Origin: Neonectria sp. B-13
Taxonomy: Eukaryota > Ascomycota > Sordariomycetes > Hypocreales > Nectriaceae
Length of the DNA: 64,000 nt
Reading direction: 5' to 3'
Assembly: GCA_002682825.1 (NCBI GenBank)
Contig: NOKP01000016.1
Span: 1,763,660 to 1,827,659, forward strand
The notes beneath the pieces are model-generated. The model searched no databases and was not told the DNA's origin. It was given only the letters and a program-made list of their open reading frames with translations. Below are positions 34,783 to 47,460 of this stretch, piece after piece; position 1 is the stretch's first letter; every line of letters begins with the position of its first letter. A program made the translations under genes and the position numbers.

Positions 34783-36246
34783 ATGACAGCGAAGAAATTG
34801 AAGGTCATTATCGTCGGTGCCGGCTTCGGCGGCTTAGCAGCGGCTATTGAATGTGCCGAGCGTGGCATGAATGTCACGGTCCTCGAGAAATATCCAGACT
34901 CAAACAGCCAGGGTGGTAAGTCGAATTGCTGTTGCATAAACTCGCCCCTTTCCTTCTGAAACTCGACTAAGACTCAGTTTCTGGTTCTAGATATTCTTGA
35001 TTTCTTCCCCAACGCTGGATGTGTCATCAGTCGTTGGAACGATGGCAAAGTTGGCCAGCAGATCCATGACACCGGTTGCAGTCGCATCCGGGCCATGGAG
35101 CTCTGCAAGTATGACGGCAAATTCATTGTCAACGTGCCATGGGCAAGGGACGACAAAGAACACCACGTAACCTATGCCGGCCACCGAGGCAAGGTTCACT
35201 CGATTTTTCTCGCCCACGCAAAGACTCTTGTCAATGATATTAGGATCGGCGTAGCAGTCACGGATTATCTCGAAGAAGATCAACGCGCAGGTGTCACACT
35301 AGCCACCGGAGAGACCCTCTGGGGCGACTGCGTCATTGCCGCGGATGGACCTCGCTCTATAGCCCGAGAAAAGGTTCTCAAGCTTGACGATGACAACAAC
35401 GATGGAAAATCCAGTGGCTGGGCTGTTTTCAGGAGCTTCTTCAAAACCGACGAAGCCATGCGAAACCATCCCGGACTCAAACATCTCTACCATACAGACC
35501 GAGACACTGTGAGATTCTGGATGTATGATAACTTGAGCCTGATGGCCTTTGTTTGGAACGATTGTCAAGACATCGCCTGGGTTCTAATCCATCCGGTAAG
35601 CTGAACAAACACTTGAGGCTGTAATGAACAGACAGCTAACAAGGATAAATCCGAATAGGATGACAAGGAATCAACCGAGTCTTGGTCCAATATTGCCGAC
35701 AGGGAGCATCTGGCCAAGTGGATGAAATACTTCCCTGCTGAGGATGCTCAGGCGCTGTATGAAGTTACGCCTGTAGGTAAAACCATTGATTTCAAGCTCG
35801 TTTATCGGCCGACGATAGACACCTGGACAAGCAAGGGGGGCCGCACCATTCTCATCGGGGATGCTGCCCATGCAAACCTGCCCACCGCCGGTCAGGGGGC
35901 ATCTCAAGCACTGGAAGACGCCGTGACCGTGGCTGAGTGTCTGGCCTCGTCTGACGGGGACGTCAAGCTGGCCCTCGAAGCTGCGCAGAGGATTCGTTAT
36001 CATCGATCTAATGCGGTCCACGAGAGCGGCCAGAAAAACCGAGACGCCTTCTACAAGATCCCCTGGGATGACATCGAGGCAGCTCCGGAGGAATGGGCCA
36101 AGAAACGGTTTCCCAAGCTGAAGCCGTGGGATCCGCTGCAGTGGGCCAAGGAGCAGTTTCCGAAGGTGGCGGAGGATATCAAGAACGGGGTTACAGGTCA
36201 CTTGGATGATGTGGCCGTTCCTCGGCCTGCGGGTGGATATTGGTGA
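34783..36246 (+). CDS. FAD-dependent monooxygenase 2 (salicylate-hydroxylase-like)
   Basis: Exons 34783-34915, 34991-35595 and 35659-36246 give about 441 residues. The FAD motif VIIVGAGFGGLAAAIE, the DG motif VIAADGPRSIARE and the GD motif RTILIGDAAHANLPTAGQGA with QALEDAVTVAE are all intact. It is a second class A flavoprotein hydroxylase, clearly different from the one at 31310. The long C-terminal tail repeats aromatic and charged units around PWDDIEAAPEEWAKKRFPKL and PWDPLQWAKEQFPKV, which look like an internal duplication. Having two such enzymes suggests two successive ring hydroxylations. Confidence 0.92.
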
Positions 36247-36340
36247 TTGGGTGCACTGCCGTTCTCCTGTTGCATAAACGATTCGTGCTTGTTGTCCTTG
36301 TGTTTGGTTGACTTTTTGTGTCGCGATTCAATACACGTTA

Positions 36341-36546
36341 GACTCTTGAACAATAGACAAGTTGAATATGCGAAAACCAAGAGTTCACTATGCAATAATT
36401 TTCGCAGTCACAATTGGAGATGTTGTTGAGTCCCATATCAATAAGCTAGACCCTTGATCAATGGACAAACTGCATAATTATGCGAGACCAAAATGTCACT
36501 GTGCAAAACTTTCACAATTCACACATAGGGAAGGGTGTTGTTGAGG
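36341..36546 (+). repeat. Two diverged direct repeats of about 95 bases
   Basis: Bases about 36341-36428 (gactcttgaacaatagacaa and onward to gttgttgag) match about 36449-36546 (gacccttgatcaatggacaa to gttgttgag) in order, with many substitutions. They lie 3' of FAD monooxygenase 2, in a region without a gene. Confidence 0.65.
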
Positions 36547-36768
36547 GTCACATAGCTCCAGTTCACCTTCAACGCAATCTCTCGCCACTGTTTCTTTGCC
36601 TTTGTTCACAGCTGCGGGCCATCATCCCGAGTTGCAATCGGATCTCTATCATCCTAGCTGACTGCATGGAAGAAGCCGTATCTCATCGCCGCTGAAGCCG
36701 CAAGCGAGGCCTAATGCCATCAGTGTTTCTAGACAAAGATGCTGCCAACGCACTGCCCAAATGCCCGA

Positions 36769-36868
36769 NNNNNNNNNNNNNNNNNNNNNNNNNNNNNNNN
36801 NNNNNNNNNNNNNNNNNNNNNNNNNNNNNNNNNNNNNNNNNNNNNNNNNNNNNNNNNNNNNNNNNNNN
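36769..36868. other. Assembly gap (100 N)
   Basis: Exactly 100 N bases, the conventional size for a gap of unknown length, followed by a 12-base G run (36869-36880). Linkage and distance across it are not proven, so the transporter and regulator 2 may be further from the cluster than they look. Frames reported across it are artefacts. Confidence 0.98.
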
Positions 36869-36880
36869 GGGGGGGGGGGG

Positions 36881-37633
36881 CTCGGGTTATTCGGGAAAAT
36901 ACACCGTTGGTTTTTGAGATACTATGCACTTTCCAGTGTGGCAGATGCTGGACTAGGCTATCTCTGTCTGTAGGGGGTGAACCCAGAGAAGGTTTGTGAC
37001 TGGAGGGGTTAGGGTTAAGTAGCCCGGGACCAAGATACCTTATCAGTTTCGTAGCAGTACGAGTAGACAGCGAAGATGTTGTCTAATATTGAGCCCTAAC
37101 ACGAGGAAGAACCAGAATAGCAATAAGAAGAACTGCTGTAATAGCAAGAGGCCCTCGAGATGTGAACATGCAAGAAACCATCGTCATCAGGTCTCTGTGA
37201 ATCTAGATGCGACTTTCAAAGCGCTGTGAGCCAGGTATCAAGCCAACTTAGCCTCGATGCCGGGTTCCCCACACTAGCAAGGATCAGTCGGGGCTTGGCT
37301 GACTAGTCTAGCGTCTCTTAACTCAGGCCCACAAATGAAACGGGAACTCGAGGTGATCTGGGCGGTTTCAATTATTGCACCTGGGGCGGACACGGGTACG
37401 GTCTTGACACCGCAAAGCCCGGCGGCCTCGCGCATCCAGCCCACGTCTCCTATCAACGCCTGACCATGGAGATACCAGAGATATACTAGAAGCTGGTTGT
37501 CGGTTTGCCTACATATAAGTCAAGTCACCTCCTCTAAGCACGCCCCTAGAGAATTGAAACAGCCAACACCTCTGCTCTTCAAACATCACAACCATCGACC
37601 AGAAAGTGTTTACCCCTTCAGCTCTTCATTATC
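36881..37633. other. Intergenic region and transporter promoter
   Basis: No gene is supported; frames are short. I found no copy of the cluster motif within one change, unlike the promoters to the left of the gap. Confidence 0.5.
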
Positions 37634-39593
37634 ATGGCCTTGCTACGTCTAGGACCTGTCGTGTCACACGTCCTCATGGTGCTGGTGGCCATGTTGAACA
37701 TCTGCATCTTATCCTACGATGCTGGCATGATTAACAACCTCAACGCCGTCAAGCCGTATTTCGAACGTGGGTCTGCTGCTCTGGCTTGAAGGCTCTTGGC
37801 TGACGCTCTTGCATAGATTTCAACCTCAACAGCGATCTCATAGGTCTCAATGTCGCCATCATCAGCGCCGGATCAATCTTCGGTGCCCCGATTGTCGGGC
37901 CAATTGTTGATCGCTGGGGGCGAAAGACCGGCCTCGCACTTGGTTCAGTCTGCATCATTATCGGTGTCGTTCTACAAGCCTCCGCGCCAAAGAGTATGTG
38001 ATGGGGCATGAAACTTCATCTCGAGACATCAGCTTACACAAATGTTAACAGTTGCTCAACTTATCGTTGGCCGCTTTATTATCGGGTTTGCCACTATTGT
38101 CAACGGTTCTATTGCCCCTATGTGGGTCATGGAGTTGGCTGCGCCCAAGTATAGATCTATTCTCTCGAACTCCGTCTTGGTCTCCGTGCCGTTCACTTCA
38201 TTCTTCGTCACCTGCATTATTTTGGGGATATATAATAAGCAGTCTAACTGGGCATGGAGGGGAATCATGCTTGTGAGTACCCGCCGCAACGACTGCAAAA
38301 CCCATCTAACGCATCATGCGCAGGGAGAGGCAGTGCCATCTATCGTTTCCCTCTGCCTCTTGCCATTTGTCGACGAAAGTCCACGATGGCTCTTCAGGAA
38401 GGGCCGTGACGAAGAGGTATTATATATCCCAAATATTCGTTGGGTGTGTACCTAACATTTACTAGGCGACTGAGGTCCTCGCCCGACTACATGCAGACGG
38501 CGACTGTCACCATGCAATTGTCGTTGCAGAGGCTCAAGAGATCCTTGGTGCCTTGGAACACGAGAAACAGGGCCAAGGAGGCTGGAAAGACCTGGTCTCA
38601 CCTGGTATGCCTCAACTCTTCTCTCTTTTCACGTCGACCGTATTGGACTGACGAGGCCACAGCCCCCAACCTGAAGCGATTTACAATCGCGGTACTGGTG
38701 AACATATTTTACCAAATCCTAGGAGGAAACATGATTCTGTAAGTCTCGGCGTTTTTGATCCTGCTGGAGCTGGAACTCACACATGTCGGCGCGCAGATAT
38801 TTCTCGTCTTTTCTCATTGGAAGCCTCGGGGTCTCCAACAGAAGGACCGTCATCTTGATCAACATGGCCCTGTTATTGTGGAAGGCTTTCTGCAGTTTGG
38901 CGGGTGTCTTCATCATCGATAGAATCGGCGCTCGAAAGCCCCTGAGTACGTCTCACCCCGCTTGACTCTCAAGGTAGACGAAACTAACGTGATTTTCAGT
39001 CGCTGGCACGTCTGCCACTGTGGTCCTCTTCAGTCTTCTGTCCGGCCTGTCATATCTCACGGAGGTCCATAAAGACAATAATGGATATGCCATTGGTGCA
39101 ATCGTTGTTGTCGCATTGTTCCTCACTGCAGTATCCACTAGCTGGTACGATTTGCCGTTTCCTCGCTGCAATCTGTGAACTATGCTAATAACTTTCAAGG
39201 ATGATTCTAGCATACACATACCCCCCGGCAGTTCTGCGATACTCACAGCGCGCCAAAGGAGTCGTCGTCGCTCAGGCTATCGGCTACGCGTTCAGCTTCT
39301 TGAACCTTTACACAGCTCCACTGGCCATCGAGAAAATCTCATGGAGATACTATGCTATCAACGGCGGCTGGAACCTCTGCATCTTGGTTGTTGTGGTCTG
39401 GCTGTTTGTCGAAACCAAGGGTAGGACTCTGGAAGAGATGGATGAACTTTTCGATGGAATGATCCATACGAATGGTGTGATTATCGGTGATAAGATCGCG
39501 CCCAATTTGGAACAAGAGGAGTCCGGTGATTCCGGAAGCATCGCTAAGAGGAGGCTTACTATGGCCTCTACTAAGACCTCTACCAAGGAATAA
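37634..39593 (+). CDS. Sugar-transporter-type MFS permease
   Basis: Nine exons (37634-37766, 37817-37993, 38052-38272, 38324-38416, 38466-38604, 38663-38738, 38797-38945, 39000-39144, 39200-39593) join in frame to about 508 residues. Twelve hydrophobic segments can be followed. The loop motif IVDRWGRKTG after helix 2, VDESPRWLFRKGRDEEA before the central loop and VETKGRTLEEMDELFD after the last helix are the sugar-porter signatures. It probably imports a hexose, oligosaccharide or another small polar compound such as quinate at the plasma membrane. Its link to the catabolic cluster is uncertain because of the N gap and the missing motif. Confidence 0.9.
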
Positions 39594-40058
39594 GCTTGTT
39601 GCAAGGAGAGAGTAACGGTTGTCTCTGGAATAAACTTGGTGTCTAGACTCTTCCTGCTGCAGTCCATAATGATCTGGGTCGTGCTAACTGCTTCCGCCGC
39701 CCACCCTGTGCCCGGAAGTTACCTGACGCGTCGCTAGACTCACCCGGGGCCGCCCGCCGACGAGACCGTGAAGTGGCATCATAGTGTGAGTAACGCGCGA
39801 GCTCTTTACTTAGTTTTATATACAGAGGTATTTCAACAAGACGTAACCAAGTGTGGTTCTTCACCTTCTCGCATCTTCAGACCGGCGCCAAGACGGCATC
39901 GCAACTGGTAACATCCCCAGGGTCGTCCTTGTTGGTCATCGTGATCCATCAACCCATTGCAGCGTATTTCGAACACGTATGTCATATATTGCGTGGAACC
40001 CTCCCAGCAAGGCATATCCAAAATGCCCCCTTTTACTGTTAACCCCTGTGAGCACCGC
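39594..40058. other. Convergent intergenic region
   Basis: The 3' regions of the transporter and regulator 2 lie here. I see no supported gene or repeat. Confidence 0.5.
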
Positions 40059-42814
40059 CTAGCTTTGATTCGGAAAGTCGAGAGTTGGCTCCTGGAGGAG
40101 CTCCATCATTGCCTGGTTACTGTAAAACCAATCCTCCAGCTGCGTCCCGTGTCCCATCGACATCATCGAGTTCGCCGGCGCCCTCTGCCCCTCGCTCATC
40201 CCGTCGCCGCCGGCGCCGGTGCCCTGCCCAAAGTCGGATTGCGGCTGCTGCTGCAGCTGCTGTTGCTGACCGTCGCCCAGCCCCGCAAATGGGAAGCCGA
40301 GGGCGGCGAGGTACGTGTTCATCTCGGCGATCGCCTGCGTCTGGCATGCCTGCTGGGTGGAGATGCGAAACTCGACGTAGCGGAGGGCGACGCTGTAAAG
40401 GACCTGAAAGAGGCGGTGCATCCTGACCGCGGCGTTGGAGACGGTCGGGGCAGACTGGATGGAGGTCACGAAGGCGTGGAGGTGGACAAGGTCCGTCTGG
40501 TTTTGAGTTTCGATCACCTGACAGAAGATGACGATGAAGGGGATGAAGGGGGCGAAGAGGAGCGTCCTAGAATAAGGGGAAGTGTCTGGTCAGCCTTGAC
40601 ATGGCGGGAGTGAGATCTGGCGTTTACCAATGAATGTAGGTTGGGAAGTAGGCCTCGGTAGACTTGCGCATGACGACGACGCAGTCTTGGTGCCTCGCGA
40701 GCGTGGCTCGTGCGGCTTTGATGCAGTCGGAACTGAAGGTCGTGATTGATCCTGCAGGGCGCGGAGCGGCTCGGTAGACCAGGGTGAGGAGCGAGAGGCG
40801 GAGAACGTCATCAGAGACTATGAAGAAGCTCATCAGGTCATCGCCAATGGCTTCCTGGGAGTAGTTGTGCCACTTGATCTGTGTGACGAGGGTCAGCAAT
40901 TTACCCTCAAGCAACGTGTCCACGTCATGGCTTACGTGGGTTTCCTGTGTCATCTTCTCCAGTCTGTGTAGTTCAGTCACTAGAGTCTGGACGCGAGCCT
41001 GGCGGACATGGTCTGGTTGAGATATCGAGTCGGGGCTGTATAGCAACTCATAGATATTCCCCTGGCACCTAGTAGCCCCGATCCGTAGGATGAAGAAGGC
41101 CCATATTCCGCCGTGGCCAGGATCTTCCGTTGAGGGTTCAGGTATAGCGATGTCCCAATCGGTTATCGTCGACGCCCGGCCTAGGCGAAGGGAGAGACTC
41201 TTGTCGACGAAGTAGACGCTCCAGAAGAGGAACTTCTTATAGTCGACCTCGCCTTTTGTATCGTTCTTCATGGAAGCTACTCGGTGATATCCCAGTGTCT
41301 GGCATAGCTCGGACGCTTTTGACGATAGCGTCCAGGACAGGGAAGGCTTCGAGAGCTCACTGGCATGGAAAGCCTGAAGACTAGTCAGCGCCAGCGTCGA
41401 GTTTAGTCACAAGGCGACCTACGCCGAAGAGAAGGGCGACAATCATGTCTGAGCTCGCGGGCAGATGTAGTGGCAGGTTGGAGAGGGCCGTCTCAAGGTT
41501 GGCGCGACACATGCGTGCGTAGGCCAGATGCTCTTCCTTCAGCTCCGGGGGGACATGGGCAGCATAGTCCCAGAAGAGTGAGTGGAGACCGGCATTGACG
41601 ATGATGAAGTCAGCCTCGGAATGGTCTTCGGAGAAGTAGACGTTGAGGCAAAGGTCGGGGAAGCGCTGCATGGGCAGGAACTCGTAGATCCATGGCGTTC
41701 CACCTAACATGCGTTGGGCTATACATTTTCAAGATCAGCTCCACTCATCTGGGGGAATTCATTCCCATCTACTCACACTGGGCAGTGCGTATAAGTGCCA
41801 CGGCCTTCTGGATGGGGGGTAGCTCGCAACCCAATAGACGCGGGCGTTGTATGGGCCTCGCGTGGGGGTACGCCATCTCGCTCGCGGCAGTTTGTTGTTT
41901 CAAGGCGGTGACGAGAGTGGAGAGGGCATCTAGAGTCTCGCGCATCTCCAGGCTGGAATCTTGCAGAGAATCAGTGCTGACTACCTTCCGCAGGAACTCG
42001 TTGGCGAAGACAGATTGGGCGGCTAATGAGGAGTTTCCTTCCACGACGGGACCATCAGTGGACTCTGGTTGGACTACATGACTGTAGGGGGTCGAGATGG
42101 AAGACGGAACCTTGGCCGGGGTTGCCGCATCCTTGGATTGTTGAGATCCGCCGCTGCTACCACCGCCAGCGTCATTAGGTGGCCGGTTCATCTTGAGGAC
42201 TTTGAGGAGTCGGATGACTTCATCGAGCCGGCGGTCGATGCGGTCGATCTTCTGCTCACTACAGGGCGAAGGGGGTGGTCAGGCGAGCTCTTGCACAGCA
42301 ATCTTGACTAAACCTGGCCCGATATACGGCCCACAATAGAGACAGAGATACGGGGAATAAGGGAGGAACGTACAACTGGGGGGTGAGCAGAATGCGGGTG
42401 CGGTTCTCTTTGGGCTTGGTGTCTGCATGTAGGCAGTCGATCTTGGCGTGGAGACAATGCGAACAGGGAGACTGCCCGTTGCAGCGGATCTGAAATGAAA
42501 TGAACCTCTCAGCCCTGGATGGTCACAGGCTATGTGCCCAAGTGCCAATGCCGGAGACCAACCAGCCTACCGGCGTGGCAACGTGGGCATGCATAGATGG
42601 CATGGACGGGGAACATAGTCCTCAACGTACTTTACGGGCACGACAGGCATCGCACTGAGAAGGATTAGCTGTGGCAGTTCACAGGGAGGTCGGATGCCGG
42701 TTAGCCGGCATCAGTGGGAAAGACTTACAGCTCGACGATTTGGGGCATTACGGTCCAGCGAGGGCGGCTCGGAGCCGTCGTCGTGACAGCTGGCTTCGAC
42801 TTGGCTGTCGTCCA
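40059..42814 (-). CDS. Zn2Cys6 transcription factor 2
   Basis: The multi-exon gene starts at MDDSQVEAS (42814). The zinc cluster is split: the first half (CDACRARK) is encoded by a 24-base exon at 42631-42654, and the rest (IRCNGQSPCSHCLHAKIDC) begins the next exon, giving the correct CX2CX6CX5CX2CX6C spacing. After it come Ser/Gly-rich linker sequence (GGGSSGGSQQ) and the fungal TF middle domain (FLFWSVYFVDKSLSLRLGRAS). The C-terminal exon is Gln-rich and ends in QLEDWFYSNQAMMELLQEP, a typical tail of this class. It is convergent with the sugar transporter. The target genes are unknown; the transporter is a candidate. Confidence 0.88.
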
Positions 42815-44430
42815 TAGGTAAGGAACCCGATAGTGCGACGGGAAGTGAGAGGAACGAGGCACGGGGAACGGCACCGCTCGAATGGCAAAGGGGGAGAGGT
42901 GAGGCCCTGAGGGATGAGGAGAGGCTGGTACTTGGGCCTTTTGCTGGCACGTTATCTCAGACGATTTACGTCGTCATTTGATGGGGGAGGGTGTGATGCT
43001 GATTGAGTCAGGCACAGTTCTCGGGGTCCGCGCATCCCGGATCATTCCTGGAGGGGCGAATTGTAGGGGCTAAACATATCAGTGGTGGCAATTGGAGTCG
43101 GGCTGGGCCAGTCCAGGTACAGTACTGGCGTGTTTTTATTTTATGCAAAGTCAAAATAAAGAACAAAATTAACAAAAAGGAAATCAACCGAAAGAGTAGA
43201 GTCTATATAACCCCAGAAATTTACCATGTTCACGATGCGCACGCTTGAAACAATATTGGTGTTCTTTCCAAAGATTCAATGGATGAAATGAGATCGAGAT
43301 GGCGGTTCGTCGGCGATAAGAGCTCTTATCACACGCTGGGGGTTGAGCCAATCCGATGGCTTCGCCATCCCTGTCAGTCTTCAAGAGCCAATCCGATGAA
43401 GGCTTAATAGCGACACGATCCCTGCCACCCCCAGAACCCCAGGACCCCATAGTCTGCCATGGGCCTAGTGTCATGCGGGGAACCCCAGCATTAAGGCTGA
43501 GAAAGGTCTCCACGCGGAAGTCTCATACGATTCCCCAAGCCAATGATAATGCACTTATTTCCAAAATTGGGCGTGCAGTGACCAGGAATCTTGGAGATAG
43601 GCCTTCAATCCGAGGCTAACCTAACTCAATCTCCACCTCATGAAATCTATGTCCCATGTTGTCTCGGATTCCCCCCGCCTCCGCTACCAAGTCCCCTCGG
43701 GATGCTCGGCCGAACAGGCTGCAACGCACCAATTCGGCTCCCCACCCATCTCCGATCGATATCTTTCCGTTCCTATTGGGAGGTATAATATGCGGATGTG
43801 AAGATCCAGGGGAACCTTTTCATTATCCGCAAAATGCCCACTCGGCAGAGTTGTTACTGATAAGATGGGGGTGGAGTAGCGCCAACGGTCACTAATCAAG
43901 GGGCCCTCCCGGTCAAACGATTAATCCCCACCCCCAGCTTTTAGATCCGTGCTTGGCAAAGTTGGGTTTCAGGAGGGAGAGAGCCCTGATCAAGACTTTG
44001 TGAGCGGAGCCAAGTGCTCAAGGTTACAGAATGGTGGGAGCCAGAGAGCCCTGATTAATGGCTGGAGCCAGTACTCAAGGTTACAAGATGGCTAGATAGA
44101 CGATGGCATGTGCGGGAAAATACACTCGTAGGCTCACAGAATTGATGTCTGGCCCTAGCCCATTGAGAAACTTCTGTTAGCTCGCGGCCAACCCCTGGCA
44201 GAATGAACATTGGTGACAGCCATGGCGTTGCCTTGACTCGCCTCCCCCGGAAACCGTCGCCATTTAACCGAGAGATGCTACGTGTGTGATACCCTTGACG
44301 GCCAATGTCCTTGATTGTAAATAGGACACGCCCGCCAGCCCTCGGTGTTGGTCTTGGCACCGATTTCAACTTTCTTTTTCCCACTTTTGCGGCGCTATTT
44401 ATACCAACTCGACGACGTGCAACCGCCAGC
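42815..44430. other. Intergenic, with short diverged direct repeats
   Basis: No gene is supported in these 1.6 kb. Two diverged copies of gagagccctgat...ggagccaagtgctcaaggttaca occur at about 43978-44034 and 44044-44092. A GC-poor stretch at 43130-43190 may be promoter or UTR. Frames here are under 150 codons and show no domain. Confidence 0.5.
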
Positions 44431-45889
44431 ATGGCTACACCTACGACGGTGATAGTGAGTTTTCCTCCAGAGATAATTGTGCAGACTTCAAATAGTAGCA
44501 TCTAATAATGATCTAGGCGGGGGAATGGGTCTTGTTATCCTTGGCCATGATCCTAGTTGCTGCCCGTCTCTTTGTTCGACTGTTCATGATTAAAGACAGA
44601 ATGCGTTGGTCTGACGTCTGGCTTTTGATATCCGCCTGCTCTGCACTAGGCTTGATCATCTGCGACACCTTGGCCTACCAGGCTAATGTCATGGACACTC
44701 ACATTGGTCTCGGGGTCCCAATATTGAAGGTATATCGCCTTAAGCGTCGTTCACTGTCTCCGCCCGAAACACTAATGCTGACTGTTGCATTAACATAGGT
44801 CCGGTTCGCCGTCGATTACTTATTCGATACCGGCCTGTTCTTTCCAAAGTTCAGCATCATCGCTTTCTACTACACCCTTGTCCCTCCCACGCAGCCCCAA
44901 ATGCGAATGGCCTTATACGTGATCACCGCAATCACGATCGCCAGCTATCTTGTTACTATCTTCGATAATACATTCTGGTGTGGGACTAATATCTCATCGA
45001 ACTGGTGAGTCCTTACTACAGCCTCAACAACTAAAACCGGGCTACCTCAACCAAGTCCACTCCCAGATCAATTGTGTTGACTCACTACTCGTTCTAGGTC
45101 TACCAAACCTGGTACCTGTAAGGCTCATGACTCGTTTGTCATGTTGCGGATTCATTGGTCACTCAACTTCAGTACTGAGGTCCTGAGTACGTTATTCCCC
45201 TTCTCAATTATTTGTCCTTTCCATGAGTACTCACAGAATAGACCTCGTTTTTCCTTGGCCTCTCGTGCGAGACTTGAAGCTCTCAAGACGTAGGGAAAAG
45301 ATCGGGCTTACAGTCATCTTAGGCCTAGGTGTGGTCACGATCGCTGTCAGTATTGGACGCTTTATCCACATGGTTATTGTGGGACCTAGTCTTGGCAACT
45401 GTGAGTAATTTGTCAAAGTTCTCTCCATCAATCTCCATTAAAGCAGCCTGATTCTTACCGTGAATGCTTTGAATAGATCTATGGGCCTCATCCGAACTAT
45501 GTGTATCTATTATAATTGTAGCTCTCACGGCCCTGCGGCCATTGCTCAGGAAGATATCGCATATGCTCAACTCTAGCATCAACAGCAGCGATTACAGGTC
45601 TGGCTATAGAGGTACCTCAACTGATCCTCGATCACGAACAGCTCGATCAAAATCAACCAACGCTCAAGGCTCTGGCGCGTACTGGCGAAACAATACTGGA
45701 ACGCAGCGCAAGGGCGCCGACGAGGACGATAATGGTAGCGAAGTTGAGCTAAATGATGTCAGATCTGGAAAGGTCTTAAAGACCCAAGAAATCAGAATCT
45801 CAATCGAGACATCATCACAAGATGGTTCTAGAGAATATCCCGCGGGCTCTGGTAGGCCTATGGGCGTGGAAGTGTCGATTATGGCATGA
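44431..45889 (+). CDS. SAT4/PTH11-type integral membrane protein (rhodopsin-like fungal domain)
   Basis: A spliced gene from MATPTTVI at 44431 with at least six exons (joins near 44454/44517, 44729/44801, 45004/45105, 45188/45238 and 45400/45476). Hydrophobic segments include VLLSLAMILVAARLFVRLF, VWLLISACSALGLIICDT, FAVDYLFDTGLFFPKFSII and MALYVITAITIASYLVTIF. The pattern of six to seven helices with conserved Cys/Trp is the fungal rhodopsin domain family (SAT4, PTH11-related). The C-terminal 115 residues are hydrophilic and Ser/Arg-rich, as in cytoplasmic tails. The probable location is the plasma membrane, with a role in sensing; the ligand is unknown. Confidence 0.85.
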
Positions 45890-46191
45890 GACTGGTGTAA
45901 TATAGATATCTATACTGGAATGTGAATTGAGGCGACGTCACATATACGCGGAGAGAATATTTACGTCTAGGTTTATCTCAAATAATAGCTTATAAATATT
46001 AAGAAGCTCTAATACGTATCAACGCACGCATCAAAGGCCAAACACTCGTCCCTTTCTGTCATGGCCCAGGTTGGGACCAGGCAGTCACAACCAGCAGAAT
46101 CATTTCAGTACCCACTTTTTCCTTCCTATCACAGTATACAACACCTATACATTGAACAAGCTCCATTTGATACAGTTCAATACCAACAAGT

Positions 46192-47161
46192 ATTTATAGT
46201 AATTTTAGCCTTAGTTAATATCATTTGATAGATTAAGATAATACAGTAGATAATATACAGTAGTTAATACAGTAAGATGCTATACCTAGCACCATCAATC
46301 CCAATAACTTAAATATAGTAAGCTTTCCTAGTAACATAGTTTACATCAATGTTATACCTTAAGCCTATTTTTATAACCTATCTAAGTCCCTCTCTTTAAC
46401 CTTAATGTTTAATTTATAAAAAGCTTATTCTAAACTATAGTATATATAAATAACTATTTCTTATTAAGCTAATAAGTCTAATTAATCTTCTTTTCTCTTT
46501 CTTAATATATTATAATATAGTATAATACAATTATAATATATTCTATTATTATTTACTATATCTTATAATCTAGTAATAAGAAATAGAACTATAAGGTATA
46601 TAAAATAGAATACTATTACTCTTTAGATAAAAAGATTAAACCTACTAAGTATAAGTAATAGCTTTATTAGGCTAAAATCTATAATCTTAGTAGTTTTAAG
46701 TCTAATTATATAATAGTTAGTACTATTTAAATAGTATATTTAGCTATATTTAACTATTATTTACTCTTAAATAATAAAAGTACTAAAGTTAATAATATTA
46801 GCTTTATTAGAAAGGAAAAAGAGTTTCTTAAAAAGCTTATTAGAAGATTAGAAGCTAAATTATCCTAGGATAAAGCTATTACTAATAAATTAATTAGAGA
46901 TAAATATGCCCTATGGTTCTAGGAGCTATTAGGGTGTATAGAGCTAGTGCAGATAGCTAGCTAGTCTGGCATTGTAAAATTGGGGGGAAGGATTATATAC
47001 TAGGAACAGGGTTAAGGAAAAACTTAGACTGGATGGAAAAGGTAGATGGGTTTGGGTCAGATGCAAAGGTTAATAAAGAACTTTAAAACCAACCAGGCTT
47101 AAGACAAAGAAATCAATGTATAACACAGTAATCATTACACATTAGGTTCCCTCATAGAGGG
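46192..47161 (-). mobile_element. 0.97 kb element, left copy (inverted relative to right copy)
   Basis: This block is the reverse complement, with scattered substitutions, of 48245-49204. It is flanked by ataccaacaagt (46180-46191) and ataccaataagt (47162-47173), an 11-12 base target duplication with one C/T change. Its inner end reads ...ctcatagaggg, an imperfect palindrome. It is very AT-rich, with TTA/CTA-rich sequence and no open frame, so it is a RIP-degraded or non-coding element. Confidence 0.85.
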
Positions 47162-47173
47162 ATACCAATAAGT

Positions 47174-47460
47174 ATATACACATCGAATAGACGCTATTCA
47201 ATATAACTTGACACTATTCAACTACACTAGTCCCTAGTATATGTATACATTTGCTTAGTACATTAAATAAGAGCCTTAAGCTCCTTAGCTATTAATACTT
47301 TAATTTACTTTATACTTAGTTATATAATAACTTACCTTTGTATATTACTAATATAACCTATATTGCTTACTATAATATTCTAATCTATTTGATCATTAAA
47401 CTATACACCTTAGACCTACCCTAGACCCCTAGGTTAAGCCTGACTGTTATAGGAGGGAGC
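47174..47460. repeat. Dispersed repeat shared with 1780-2060
   Basis: This AT-rich segment shares ordered words with the left edge of the window (taacctatattgcttactataatattctaatc; tacaccttagacctaccctagacccc; gactgttata; similar but diverged at 1935-2035). It directly abuts the left 0.97 kb element. It could be an LTR fragment; the ends are not clear. Confidence 0.6.

Noticed and set aside
35671..36201. A 176-codon minus-strand frame
   Set aside because: It is the antisense of exon 3 of FAD monooxygenase 2, which contains the intact GD motif.
36714..36999. Several open frames spanning the N run
   Set aside because: They consist mostly of undetermined residues across an assembly gap and have no coding meaning.
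39957..40613. A 218-codon plus-strand frame
   Set aside because: It is the antisense of the conserved C-terminal exon of Zn2Cys6 regulator 2, whose minus-strand reading has the typical tail and splice signals.
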